Source: Anastatus disparis (Eukaryota > Arthropoda > Insecta > Hymenoptera > Eupelmidae). Taken from it: DNA of 64,000 bases. Below the pieces are notes generated by a model. The model was not told where the DNA came from. It did not search any database and saw only the letters and a program-made list of their open reading frames with translations. Positions 27,101 to 38,376 of this stretch are shown piece after piece; position 1 is the stretch's first letter; every line of letters starts with the position of its first letter. The translations under genes and the position numbers were made by a program. The stretch covers positions 14,774,001-14,838,000 of the forward strand of contig JAFFSR010000229.1 of assembly GCA_017163975.1 (NCBI GenBank), in the 5' to 3' direction.

Positions 27101-28885
27101 TATTCACTTGGAAGGTAGGAAAAGCTCACTTGTGAGGAAGATTGAATAAGTTCAAATGAGCTTCGGCAAAGTAGTGCTTCTAAGAGAGCTTCTCTCAATC
27201 GCTACAGAGACCTTCGATCCTCTCTAGATAAATTTAGTTAAAAGTCTTCGGCAAAGTTGGACCAACCATTAAATTCATTAATCATCTTTAAAAAATAAAA
27301 TTATAATGTTCAATAAAAATTGCGGTTTACTTTTTTTCTTTTATTTATATACGTAATTTATGGTCATATAAACAGAATATATATATATAAATATGTTTGT
27401 ATATATTTGTAGAATAAAAATAATCTAAAGATTCTTATTATTCTCTACGTTAATAGAACTGTCGACACACAAAATCATTGATAATTTAACGCATCCTTTA
27501 ATACAACTCGATTATCTCTTAGTGTACGAAATAATTTCGAATATCGATACACTGTGCGTGATGTGAATTATAAAGAGAAGAGGGACTGTTTTTAATTAAA
27601 AAGTAATCAGTGATTAGTTATTAATGCTCTTTGAGACTTTCCCTCAAGTGGCTTTGTAATTATACTATTAACAGTAATTAAAATGTAAATTAAAACATAG
27701 ATGAATAGATTAATTATTAAAAGTAAGGATATAATATGAAATGTTCAGTATATGCGTTAATGTTTTCGCTCAACTTTATAACTATGACTTAATTACAGAG
27801 CTATTTACGCATATGACCATATTTTATTAGGTAAAAATTTTGAATTACCCAGTTAACAATGACATTGTTCTTTTCAGTTAATTTAATCAAAAAACTTTTT
27901 TTTTTGAAGTCTTCAAACCTATACATTCAAGTTAATTAAAACTTCACATGAATTTCTGGTAATTACGTTTCTTGTAATGCAATTTTTGCTAATATAATGA
28001 AGTATGACTTATTATAACGTCAGAAAGCAAAATTCATCATTACAACAATAATAAATAAATAAATATTTCACTGTAGACGTTTATTTACAAAGTTATTAAT
28101 TTACTAATTCGAATAAAACAGTGAATTAATTTTATTTTTCAATACAAAGTTGTAAATGAATTGTTTTCCAATTATAAAGCATTTAATACTTTTCGAAAAA
28201 TTATTTCGTTCAAATAACAAGTTTTATTTATTATTGTGTAAAAATAAATGAAATAAATTTAAAAATAAAACTCTGTATGGAAAGATAAAAAAATAACTGG
28301 AAAGAGAGCTTTTTTTAAAATCGTTCGCTGTTATATTTGAGTTTCCATTTATCGGTGTATTCTTGTTGAGTGAGTTCTGTTTTTTACTGGCGTATCAATA
28401 AAAGAATATTAACATTAACTGTTTTTTGAGGGAAATGCCACCGCGCAAACATACAGGTATACACGTTATACAACATAAAGAGACTTTGTAGAATGGAATG
28501 CATACTAAGCGATACTAAATCCTTCTAGCTCTCTTCTAGCTTCTGTATCACCCAGATGCTGTTTACTGCGCTGAGAGACATCGAGGAAATTGAAAATTAT
28601 CGGAAAACTTTGTATGGATTGTGCTTTATAGCTAGCCGCCTTTTTTTCTGTGCCGCGATAAGTCTGTCTTTACCATTGCATGCGATAAATTCGAGGTAAA
28701 TGAACGACATAAAAACTCTCTTGTCTCGGTTTTCATACCTCCGAGAAACTGTCACATTTTCTTTTTACATTGTGCTCTGGCTTTTTCGATTAAATATATT
28801 TTTATCGTCTCGTTGTTTCAATTCACCATTTATTTATTTATACAAGTAAAAAAAGTGGACACAAAATAATAATTTAATTTCTTCT

Positions 28886-29075
28886 GGGAGGAGTCCAATA
28901 TTTAGCAAGTTTATTTAGCATTTGCGTCAATCATTTTATAATTCCGAAGTTCTAAATTATGAAAATTTATATAATAGCAAATAAAAAATCTATAGGCTAC
29001 TTATAATGAACCAACATGAGTTTGATTATTAGAACATTGCCCATTCAGCATTAATCATGAGTCAATAAATTTTCT
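28886..29075 (+). mobile_element. solo, decayed arm of the same foldback MITE family
   Basis: From GGGAGGAGTCCAATATTTAG onward, this stretch follows the left arm of the 32.6-kb element in order, sharing CATTTGCGTCAA, CCGAAGTTC and GATTATTAGAA, with many substitutions and small indels. I found no matching right arm nearby, so it is a truncated or half-deleted relic. The similarity was judged by eye. Confidence 0.6.
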
Positions 29076-29510
29076 GCAAATAAGCAAAATATATGAAAGC
29101 TCTTTCAAATAAACGATACACAATACATGTAATAAAACATGTAATTAAACGGAAATTACATCAGCTGTTTTATTCATGTAAATAATGTGTTTCTTTTACA
29201 AAAGGCAAACATTAATCCGATCATTATATTTACTGACAATCATATTTATAAAATCGGAAAAAAAATATAGAAAGAAATTACATGTTCAATAATTAAAATA
29301 ATATCTAAATATTACTGGCTTTTCATCAGGATCATTAATCTAGGATATATCGGCAAGCGCTGTTAAAATTTTAGACATCAAACGGTAACACACTTTAATA
29401 GTCTTTGCAGATAAAGCCATTAAAAGCTCATGTTTGCATATGTTCTCTAGCACGTAAAATATATACAGACGTACACATCTGTACGCATAAATTACGAGTT
29501 TTCGATGGCC

Positions 29511-29533
29511 GAGAGAGAGAGAGAGAGAGAGAG
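29511..29533 (+). repeat. GA dinucleotide repeat
   Basis: This is an uninterrupted GAGA run of about 11 units. In insects such runs bind GAGA-type factors, so besides being a microsatellite it could have a chromatin role. The open frame starting at its edge (29533) has no recognisable product. Confidence 0.8.
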
Positions 29534-29874
29534 TGCTTCGGCAATTCTTGTTGCGCGATCCAACGATTTCGTTGGTAATCCTGTCACGTGCATATTGTAC
29601 CAGCGGCGGATCAGTTTCAAGGAAGAGAACTAAAAGTCATGCGATCCTCGCAAAATACTCTGGAAGATGTATTACTGGTTTGATATTATTCAGATTGTGC
29701 ACTGTGTATGTGTTCCATGCTATTAGGGAAAAAAAACGCTATACGTCAATAAATTATCAATCATTAATATGCATATTTTTATGACCAATATGATGTTACA
29801 AAATGTTTGAATATTTTAAAACATATGAAATCGAAATGTATGTAATATGTAAAAAGTATTTATAAAATGTATTT

Positions 29875-29932
29875 TATTTTTCTTCTCGTGAATATGTAAA
29901 AAGTTTTTTACATATTCACGAGAAGAAAAATA
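29875..29932. repeat. near-perfect palindrome, 28-base arms with 2-base loop
   Basis: The left arm runs TATTTTTCTTCTCGTGAATA then TGTAAAAA. The right arm is its exact reverse complement, separated only by GT. DNA this symmetric can extrude a cruciform, and RNA would form a 28-bp stem. I see no flanking duplication, so a MITE origin is not shown. It may have arisen by template switching at the nearby direct repeat (29842-29856 resembles part of the arm). Confidence 0.8.
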
Positions 29933-30427
29933 GAATAAAAATTTTATGAGGTTTGGTTTGGCTAAATTTATAATATGTATGACTATGAATTAATTGAAAA
30001 AATTCAAACTAGTTAAATTTAATATTTTCAACTTTTTTTAATATTTGATTTTACAAGTTCTTGTATAAAGTAAAAAAGAAATTTTTCAAAAATAATTTAT
30101 CTTTGTATTCTCTCAGACTTATTTATTTTAAAATTCATCAATTGCAAAATAACCAAAATTATTAACTAAAGGATTAAAAAAGTAATAGGAATCTTAGCAT
30201 AATGACAATCATTCATTCCCATTATAACCTATTAAAGTCCAAAAACCCTACACAATATATTCAACTGATTCTACTGAATAAAGAAAAACATCAACAACCT
30301 GATATGATTTATATGATTTAATATTTTTGAAGTGACTTTGGAAGATTCCAGTATCAAATTTCGGATGCGATTTAATAAAAAACAGTATAGTAGTTTTTTT
30401 CGATAAAAAGATTAAAATTTGGTCCAA

Positions 30428-30560
30428 ATGGAATCATTTTGATGCAAGCAGAATTCTTTTTCTTTTGGCCCTAGCCAAATTCTATTTCGTTCAAGCGGAA
30501 TCACCTCTTGGTTTAAGAAGAATCATTTTGATCCCTGTTGAATTCTATTTGCTTCTAGAA
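30428..30560 (+). repeat. degenerate direct repeat of GAATCATTTTGAT units
   Basis: The block GGAATCATTTTGATGC...AGAATTCT recurs about 90 bases later as AGAATCATTTTGATCC...TGAATTCT. A weaker GGAATCACCTCTTGG copy lies between them. It looks like an old minisatellite of about 45-base units. The open frame 30465-30665 across it is probably a consequence of the repeat. Confidence 0.45.
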
Positions 30561-31949
30561 TCATTCAGTTCTATCTTAATTCTAATTCTTTTTAAATTTA
30601 TATCCAACTGTGTCAATATTAGGAATTTTTCCATTATAAATCCAGTCAAAGATCTATTTTCATAAAATCAATCACATAAAACGTATTTATTATTTAATAA
30701 AATAGCCCACGTAAAATGATGTTTAACAATTTATCCCTGTGTTCATTCATACAAATTGTCATCTGGAAATTTGTAACGCATAAATACACACACTATAAAA
30801 CACGCACGATTATGTGTCAAGTTTGACATATTATTGATGCCTAGTACGTCTGTGAGCAACTGTTACCAACGCGAGTTATTTTAAAATTGATCTGCACAGC
30901 AAATGACACGTAAAATTTGGAACGGTGATGTATAGGTGCGTACCGCATGTGCATCGAAGACATTAATATGTGCCAACGAATAGTTTGTTTCGCGAATAGA
31001 TGAGACCAATTTAATATTTGATTTTGCTGAGCTTTTTATTTTTAATACACAAACTCTTGAAATTTCATTACATTCGAATCAATGAGTTTTTAATTTTAAT
31101 ATTCAGTAAGTATTATGAAAACAACGATCATTTTCAGTTTCGTAGGTCATAAAAATTTTATATCATTCAAATATTTTATGATGATTAAATTATTATTAAA
31201 TTATCATTTTAAATATTTCCATCTGTATCGAAAATTGAATTATATTAAATGTTAAAATGGTATTTTAAAATTTCATAAAAATTTAAATTTAAAGTGCTTT
31301 TAAAATTTTGTCACATTTGACTGAATTGAATCGTGAAAATTACAAAGTACTACACACCGCATATGCGAAATGGTCCATTGTACAAGCCAGCAGCATTATA
31401 CTTCTCTGACATAGAGAGAAGAGCTAGCGTAGGCTGGTAGCCTTACTTTGAATTTCCATACCGTTCGATGCGTTCTCATTGTCAAAAGTGGCTCGTATTA
31501 CCCTAATCGAGCCCATTTCAACAGCTGTTTAGCTCGCTTTTACCCAGCGATCTGAATTTCCAGCAGGCGCATTTCCAAGGCAACAGGTAGCTGTAGTGCT
31601 GTTGCTCTCTTTTTCAACATATTTTCTATGAAATTTGATATTTTATCATTCATCAAGACAGTCGCTTCCTCATAAAGGCAGCTTTGCGCTTATGACAAAG
31701 TATTTTTTTAAATAACATGGTAAAACTTTTATGTAATTATAAATCAAAATATGTTATTTTAAAAATATATTTACGAGTGTGTTGAGTACCTTTATATCTT
31801 AATAATCGGTATTAATCTGACTCTGAGTTTAAAAATTTGGAGAAATTTTTTTAATTTTTAATAACATTCAAATAAGGAGATGTAAAATGGATACTACACC
31901 TATACTCATAAATATCAACTATCTTTTTATTTTATTGCAAAATTTTAAA

Positions 31950-32121
31950 CCACGAGGATTATTCAGTTATATTTTCGAATAAAAATTCATTCATTAGTTT
32001 TTCAGAATTTTAGATTTGTTGTACAAAATCTAAAAATTTTAATATATAAATATTGAAACCCGAAATTCCGAAAAACTAGTGAATTCGTTTATTTGAAAAT
32101 TCAACTGAATAATCTTCGTGG
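31950..32121. mobile_element. 172-bp inverted-repeat element, probable MITE
   Basis: The left arm begins CCACGAGGATTATTCAGTT and the right arm, read inward, CCACGAAGATTATTCAGTT. Matching continues through TAGTTTTTC/GGAATT for about 60 bases per side. TAAA flanks both ends (31946-31949 and 32122-32125) and may be a target duplication. The middle is plain AT-rich sequence with no coding frame. Confidence 0.6.
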
Positions 32122-32524
32122 TAAATACTATAAGCTAAAGCATTTCTTTCCCTCAACTTTTGCGATTAATTAGAAGGTTTAGTAATAGAATTTCATTCGT
32201 ATTCGTTTTCAAAATTAATTTGATTTTCTTTAAAAAACCCGTAAAATTAAAAAAATCAGCCCATAACTTAAAAAAAAATTGAGGTTTCGGTCGATAGATT
32301 TAGCTTTTTTCAGAATTTTTTATAAAATAATGTATCTCAATGTTAAAAAATTTGGATTTAATAATCTGGCACTTACCTTGTCCATTAAATTTTCAAGATA
32401 ATATTGATGTTTTAAATGAATCAACTTTTCATCAATAATAATTAATAAAATTATTTTAAAGATTCTAGAAAAAAAATTATTTTCTAAAATTAATATAAAT
32501 TCAGAAATAAATGTTTCTTTTTTT

Positions 32525-33267
32525 ATATAACTTTGCTATATTTATGCTATCCTTGCAGTAGCTAATTAATGACGAAAATTGTTTCAGTGTGCTTGTAACA
32601 AAACACAGGGGGGGGTCCAATATATAGAATGTTCATCTAAAATTTGCGTCAAAAATACGAATTCCATTTATTCGAACAATTATTCCGGAATTTCGAAGTT
32701 CAAATTTAAGAAAATTGATAAAATAGAAATGTGTAAACTACAAATGCCCAATCAACCGAAGTTAGATTATTAGAATATTATTTATTCGAAATTAATAATG
32801 TGTCAACTATTTCGAAATTATAACTGAACTAATAAACGTAAAAATAAAATAGAAATTCATTTAACCAAAAATTACTAAGTTCAAGACATCAGCAATGAAT
32901 AAATCAGTAGTTTTCGGTTAAATAAACTTCTATTTTATTTTTATGTTTATTAGTGCAGTTGTAATTTCGAAATAATTGACTTATGTTTAGTGTCGAATAA
33001 ATAATATTCTAATAATCAAACTTCTAATGATTGATCATTTGTAGTCTACACGTTTCTATTCAATGAATTTTCTTAAATTTGAACTTCGAAACTATGAAAT
33101 AATGGTTCGAATAATTGGGATTTGTATTTTTGACGCAAATGTAAAATGGACATTCTAAATATTGGACCCCACCCAAAACACATATAACGTACAGTGGTGC
33201 TTATGAAATCGGCTAAAACCGAGATTCAAACTTAGAACCTCGAGATTACGAGAGCAACGTTCTACTA
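32525..33267 (-). mobile_element. tRNA-derived SINE, copy 4, split by an inserted MITE
   Basis: The body (32525-32607) and the head (33175-33267) of the same SINE family are separated by the 567-bp palindromic element at 32608-33174. The 8-bp target AAAACACA occurs on both sides. The B box is degraded and the last ~20 bases of the tRNA-like head are missing or unrecognisable, so this is the oldest-looking copy. Confidence 0.8.
32608..33174. mobile_element. 567-bp foldback MITE with 8-bp target duplication
   Basis: Nearly the whole element is one inverted repeat. The left end reads GGGGGGGGTCCAATATATAG and the right end, read inward, GGGTGGGGTCCAATATTTAG. The arms (about 270 bases each) meet at a short spacer near 32890-32910 and differ by substitutions throughout. 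The flanks are perfect AAAACACA copies at 32600-32607 and 33175-33182. An 8-bp duplication fits hAT, Merlin or P-type transposases, but the G-rich terminus does not decide which. It has no coding capacity; the open frame on its left arm (32579-32773) is spurious. Confidence 0.85.
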
Positions 33268-35830
33268 AATATGTTTTTGAAATACAATTAAACACAGATT
33301 ATTAATATTTTATGCAGTTTAAGAGTAGTGAAATAAGTTATGATTGATATTTCAGAAATTTTAATACTTGTTTACTGGCAATAATTTTTTTAAATATTTT
33401 TGAAAAAGCTTTTATCGATTCAGAATTAATAATTGTATCAAAAAGATTTTCAAGCTTAACTTATTGAATGTTTAACTATATTAAGTTTATATTCTTTATT
33501 TGCATATAATAATTTTAAAATTAAAATAATTCAATACGAATGCATTTTTAAAAATACAATATAAATTATGAATATTAAATTATTTATTGATTAAATTTTT
33601 TAAATTAATTTAAAAAGTATATATCTAATATTTGCTGACACAATTTTCAATTAAAAGATTAATTTTATTTATGAAATTTTTTATTGATAAAAATATATTA
33701 AAATCTAATTTCTAGATTTTTAAAAATTTAACAAGCAACGGAAGAGAGATGAGGTATACTCGTAAAAGCTAATACCACAAATGTTCCACTTTACATTAAA
33801 ATATTAAAATGTCGTGATAGTGTGAACAAAGAAAGGGTGAGATGAACGATGATTCCGGAAGTTCATCATGAGATTCGAATATGTATGTATGTACAAGTCA
33901 CGAACTCGTTATTCATGCGTATACGAGGACTATGTGGCTCGTAGAATTTCTCATGCAATAGCTTGCCTCTACTTTATGCGTATAAAAGGGTGATAAAAGC
34001 ATTGGAAAATACGCAATATAAAATACGAGCGCCTCCGACCCGTACATATCCTACATAACCTGCGGCAAAATAAAAAACTTTCCACGTATTCTTTTTCTGT
34101 CTTTACTGTGTTTACTTAACTTTTTTATGCTTGCTTTGACTTTGCTTTATTTTTTTTTCTTATTTTTTTAAACTTGCATATTTTTAATTAAGATACTAAA
34201 CACTTAATTACAGAATTTTTATTTGATAATTTTTTTTGTAATTTTGATAGGTTAAATAAAATAGAAATAATAAAACAAGTAGCATTTTTGTTTTTATATA
34301 GAATAACCCGTAATTTCGAGAGTGTTTTATTTTTATCCAAAATTTAATACATGTGTATTCGTTTTTGTATTCTATTATCAATACTTTCTTTTCTTCCATT
34401 CTTCAGATTTTTTTTCTCTTGTATCACGTATCGAATGTATTACGCTCTTAGAATATTTACTCATAGTCTGCGTACCCGATTTTTGGTAAATATTCTCATA
34501 TTACGAGAATATATTAAATTACAAGGGTAAAAATTTATGAATTTATTTTGTACCAGTTATGTATTAATAAACCTTAAAAAATGAAAGAAAAAAGCTTTTC
34601 CATAAGATGTGCTTATATATATTAAGCGTCAAACATTTGTTAATATCCAAATAAAACAGACCCATATTACTATTTACGGAGAAAGAGAAGGTAATTGGGA
34701 AAGCTCATAATAAGAGAGATTAGTATTCACTTCTAGCAGTAGTCATGATCAGTTTATGCAGCAGCAATCAAACTCGATTTGCATAATTAGGTACAATTTG
34801 CCTTGATCATGCATCATGTTATAAGTTCAGCTCACTTTATAATCTTCTCGTGTACATTTTCATCGTCCAGATTTTTCTACATTTCATTAGATAATTTATA
34901 TAAATGGCTTTATTTCTTATGAGAGTGCTAATTAATTTTTAATGCACGTCATAGCTTTGAAGATAATTAATTTCGAAAATTCAGATTATGGCAACTATAA
35001 CTTTTAATGTCCAGATTGTTATTTTGTGATATTTTGATAGGATAGATTAGATTGATAATATAACCGATCTGGTTTATAAGCAAATAGGCAGTTTTATCTA
35101 AAAACAATTGAGAATACTGTCTATAAATTGTCGCTGCTGAAATCAGTGCGGGTCAAAATCGTTTGGTGACACGAGAGCAAGAAACGAAGACTCGCACGCG
35201 TACAATACTGCTCATCACGCTCAAAGATGTCTTGGAATACGTAAATACATTAGTACTGATTACTGGCGGACAATGTATAGCGTTAGCTCGGTCGGTTGCT
35301 CGCTCGGTCCCTCGGTCGCTCAGTCGCGCAAACTCCTCCCTTCGACTCATTATCATATAAATGAAACGTTAAATAACAGTTTGGGAGGCTCGTTTCGTAA
35401 CTCATCACCGAGATTCTCGATTGAATTTCGTCTATACGCACTGGTTCCTTTCTTTTATTTAGCTCCGCATCCAGTTTGACCCTCGAACAGTATTGAATTA
35501 TATTGGCTGGTAAGCTTAGTTCGATCAACGGACGTTTATGCTTATCATCCTTGTTCTTAATGATTCTCATATTTCAAAAGACTATGAGCTATATTATTAA
35601 TTTCTGTATCGTCGTCTTTCATAATAACCATTTAAGAAAAAGCTTGAAAGCTATGTTTGATCAATTTATATTGACACATATTTGAGTGTAATGATACTTT
35701 GGTTGTTGTTTATGATTGAATTGCCTGATTATTCAATTTGATAAGGAAATACAGTTTCATTGTCAATCTACAAAATTGATGAAAAATATGTTAATATTTA
35801 AAAAATGTGTACAATCAATATTATAATAGT

Positions 35831-35955
35831 ACATTACGATACAAGTGACCTAAGTGGCACTTTATTACACGGCCGGAGTTATCGCCCGAGCGCAGCGAGG
35901 GCGATAATGTAGTGCCGTGTAATAAAGTTCCACTAAGGTCACGAGTATCGTATAC
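35831..35955. mobile_element. GC-rich palindromic element, about 125 bp
   Basis: This is an inverted repeat centred near 35891. The outer arms are ACGATAC and GTGACC, then GTGG(C/A)ACTTTATTACACGGC, then TTATCGCCC facing GGGCGATAA around CGAGCGCAGCG. Its GC-rich core stands out from the AT-rich intron. Its left-arm sequence GTGGCACTTTATTACACGG is echoed at 36650-36675, at the right end of the neighbouring element, so the two are related. There is no coding frame; the short - strand open frame across it is an artefact of symmetry. Confidence 0.65.
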
Positions 35956-35957
35956 TA

Positions 35958-36724
35958 TTTTGTAGCACGTGGGACATAAATCCGCCAAATTAAATCTGTA
36001 CTCTTCAAAATCAGTAATAAACAAAAACTATGCACTCCACGAATTATAATTCAAAAAATAAAAGCGAAAAATATAAAAAACCAAACACTACGCATCCTGT
36101 GAATGATAAATCGAAAAAAAGAAAAGAAAACTATAAATAAACTAAAACTAAACACTTCATGAATAATAGATCGAAAAAGAAAAAAAAGAATATAATTTCA
36201 AAAATATACTCAAAATGTGTAATAATAATTAATTTTTATCAATATTATTGATATTATGTGAAATTGTTTGTTGAAATCATCTTCTATGAAGTCATAAATT
36301 GAAATCTTGTTTCACGTATGAATTAGCGTCGTAGGAGCGGTGAGGAGGTAACATGTTTAGTATAGCAATAGCAATCGTGTGTAGTAATAGGGGGTTCCCC
36401 GTAGCATTTTATAATACAACGCTGAAATGACTATACCTCTTCGCTTTACATGTTACGCTACTATCAATTTTAGTTTTACTCGTATTTTACTTGCTTATAA
36501 TTGTTATTTAATTTGAAGAATGTTAATGTAAAAGAGTTTCAATATACTACAGCTTATTGTTATTTATGAAAATACTTTAAAAAATAATTTACATATAAAA
36601 TTATTTCTTATTATATACGTACGTTACCTAAGTAAATTCATTATTGTACCGTGTAAAAAAGTGCCACCTAGGTAACAGAAAAGTGTTACCTAAGTGCGGA
36701 TTTAGGTCCCGCAGTGCTATAAAA
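35958..36724. mobile_element. probable 767-bp non-autonomous DNA transposon
   Basis: The terminal inverted repeats of about 30 bases read inward as TTTTGTAGCACGTGGGACAT and TTTTATAGCACTGCGGGACC, both leading to AAATCCGC. TA lies at 35956-35957 and 36725-36726. Inside are three degenerate ~60-bp units (36026-36190) and short inverted pieces such as TAACATGT/ACATGTTA. No transposase is visible. It abuts the palindrome at 35831-35955, and the two may be one larger composite; the exact borders are my inference. Confidence 0.5.
36026..36190 (+). repeat. degenerate ~60-bp minisatellite, three units
   Basis: Three successive units share the order ACTA..GCA/CACT, a (T/C)CATGAAT- or CACGAAT-like block, then ATCGAAAAA and an A-rich stretch with CTATAAA. 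The units start near 36026, 36085 and 36145 and have diverged. They lie within the 767-bp repeat element. Confidence 0.5.
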
Positions 36725-38228
36725 TAATTAAATTGAACTATCAAATTGGTTTGGTTTGAAACACTAATAGCACTTTTTTTTAATTTTTTAAGAATTGATA
36801 CCGTCAGAAACCCATATTTTTAAAATTTAGTATCATCATATATTTTAATTCATACTAATAATGAAATATGATATTGAAGGAAATACTTTCTCAACGGATC
36901 ATTTGGCCTTCAATCTTTAAATTAATTCTATCTAAATGTAAAAAAAAAAATTTTAATTAAAATAACATTATATAATAAAGCATATTTTAATCATCAAATC
37001 CGATAGTTTTTCATGTAAAAAATTACATTCTTAGTATCAGTGCTGTTTATCTGTTAAAAGACTTCAAAAATATTGATTTAGTTATACGCAGTTTGATTTT
37101 GGAGATTGGAAATTATTTGAACAACGTCATAACACGTGTTATTAGAAATACGCGTGTAAAGTATAATTATTCGAATTCTGGATATTGGTGAAAACATGAT
37201 TTATAGTTATGGAATGCATATTTCAAAATATTTAATTATTAAAATTTGAATATATAATAATATATTCTCAGCATAGTGTGGTTTATACTGATAAGAAATA
37301 GTATACATTGGAATTATGCACAAAAAATGAACATTAAATTTTATTCATAGTATGTATTTAATCACATGATTTTTTGATAAAACCTATTATAAATCACTGA
37401 TAATAAACGAAAAAAATAATCAACGAATACATTTTATAAGCACTATGATATAGATAAGATTTTGATAATTTTCAAATCAATATTTTCTGTTTTAATAATA
37501 AAAATTCTGAACCATATCATATCAAGATCCGCTCTCAAGATAATAGGTATATGGACAAACACACAAGAGCACACATATGGATACTTTCTAAAAATAGGGT
37601 ATTTCATTCATAATTCTTGAAAACATACTTCTATAATGTTATTTTTAAAATTATTTTTTCCCCATCACAAAATTGAGAAAGTAAAATTATTTACAGTGCC
37701 TTAATTCAAATATATACATTGATGATGACTAATTTTTGTGCTGAATAATTTAAATGTCAAAGATAACATAATTCAAGGTTGCATCAACTTATGAAATAAA
37801 TGAATAATAATTCCATGTGTATAGTATGTACAGTACAAACAGTATTTAAAAAAAGTATTTTAATGATTCTCAAGAGAATTTTCAGCTAGGTTTTACTAAT
37901 AAAGATAAAAGACTACTTATACCTTACCTATACTTTGTAGTTTCGAGGCGCAGCAATCGATAGAGTCGCATATTTGAATAAGAAAGATGCATAATTTATG
38001 TAAACTATAATTGTTCAGGGTTATTGAAGTTCCTTGGGAGCTTTTTTCAATGTACTCTAGTCCTGAATCTATAACAAGCCTCAGTTAAGCTTTGGGCAAA
38101 GAACGAAAGAATTTTCATTTCAATAATAATTAGAAATTTTATCATTTTGGTACGAAGAAAGCATTTAAATAAATTTAAAATTATCCACATCATTAAAAGC
38201 AATACAGATAGCGATCCAAGGCCGAAGA

Positions 38229-38235
38229 ATGCAAG
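38229..38235 (+). CDS. possible 7-nt alternative first coding exon (ATGCAAG)
   Basis: The certain exon at 38377 has no in-frame ATG before TM1 and is stopped upstream at 38343-38345, so a start must be spliced in. Here an ATG with A at -3 is followed after seven coding bases by a GTATTT donor at 38236. Splicing to the acceptor AG at 38375-38376 (141-nt intron) gives Met-Gln-Gly-Asn-Arg in frame and a 521-residue protein. A 7-nt coding exon is easily found by chance, so this competes with the long N-terminus from exons A and B, or may be an alternative promoter. Confidence 0.3.
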
Positions 38236-38376
38236 GTATTTTAATTATTGTATTACGTACAGAAAAGAGAATAAATTAAATGTCATAAATTTTCATTGAA
38301 AATCGCTTAAAATATTTAAATGTTTTCGATATCCATTAAAATTAGATTATACTCAATATTTTTTTTTATAATAAAG

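Larger units (their letters stand above)
15883..38376 (+). other. putative ~22.5-kb first-section intron of the channel gene
   Basis: If exons A and B belong to the pickpocket gene, this whole stretch is one intron (donor GTAAGT, acceptor TATAATAAAG). It is AT-rich and carries most of the repeats listed. GC-richer islands lie at about 16540-16780, 20020-20110, 21090-21200, 23180-23410, 25400-25530, 31370-31600 and 35150-35480. The island at 35280-35340 contains an imperfect CTCGGTCG-type simple repeat. A 36-base exon-shaped piece (16526-16561, acceptor ATTTAG, donor GTAAGC) is out of phase with exon B. Confidence 0.4.

Noticed and set aside
32579..32773. 64-codon + strand frame
   Set aside because: It lies across the junction of a SINE and the left arm of the foldback MITE.
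35283..36024. Short - strand frames across 35283-35570 and 35821-36024
   Set aside because: The first lies over a CTCGGTCG-like simple repeat and the second across a palindrome; neither looks like a gene.
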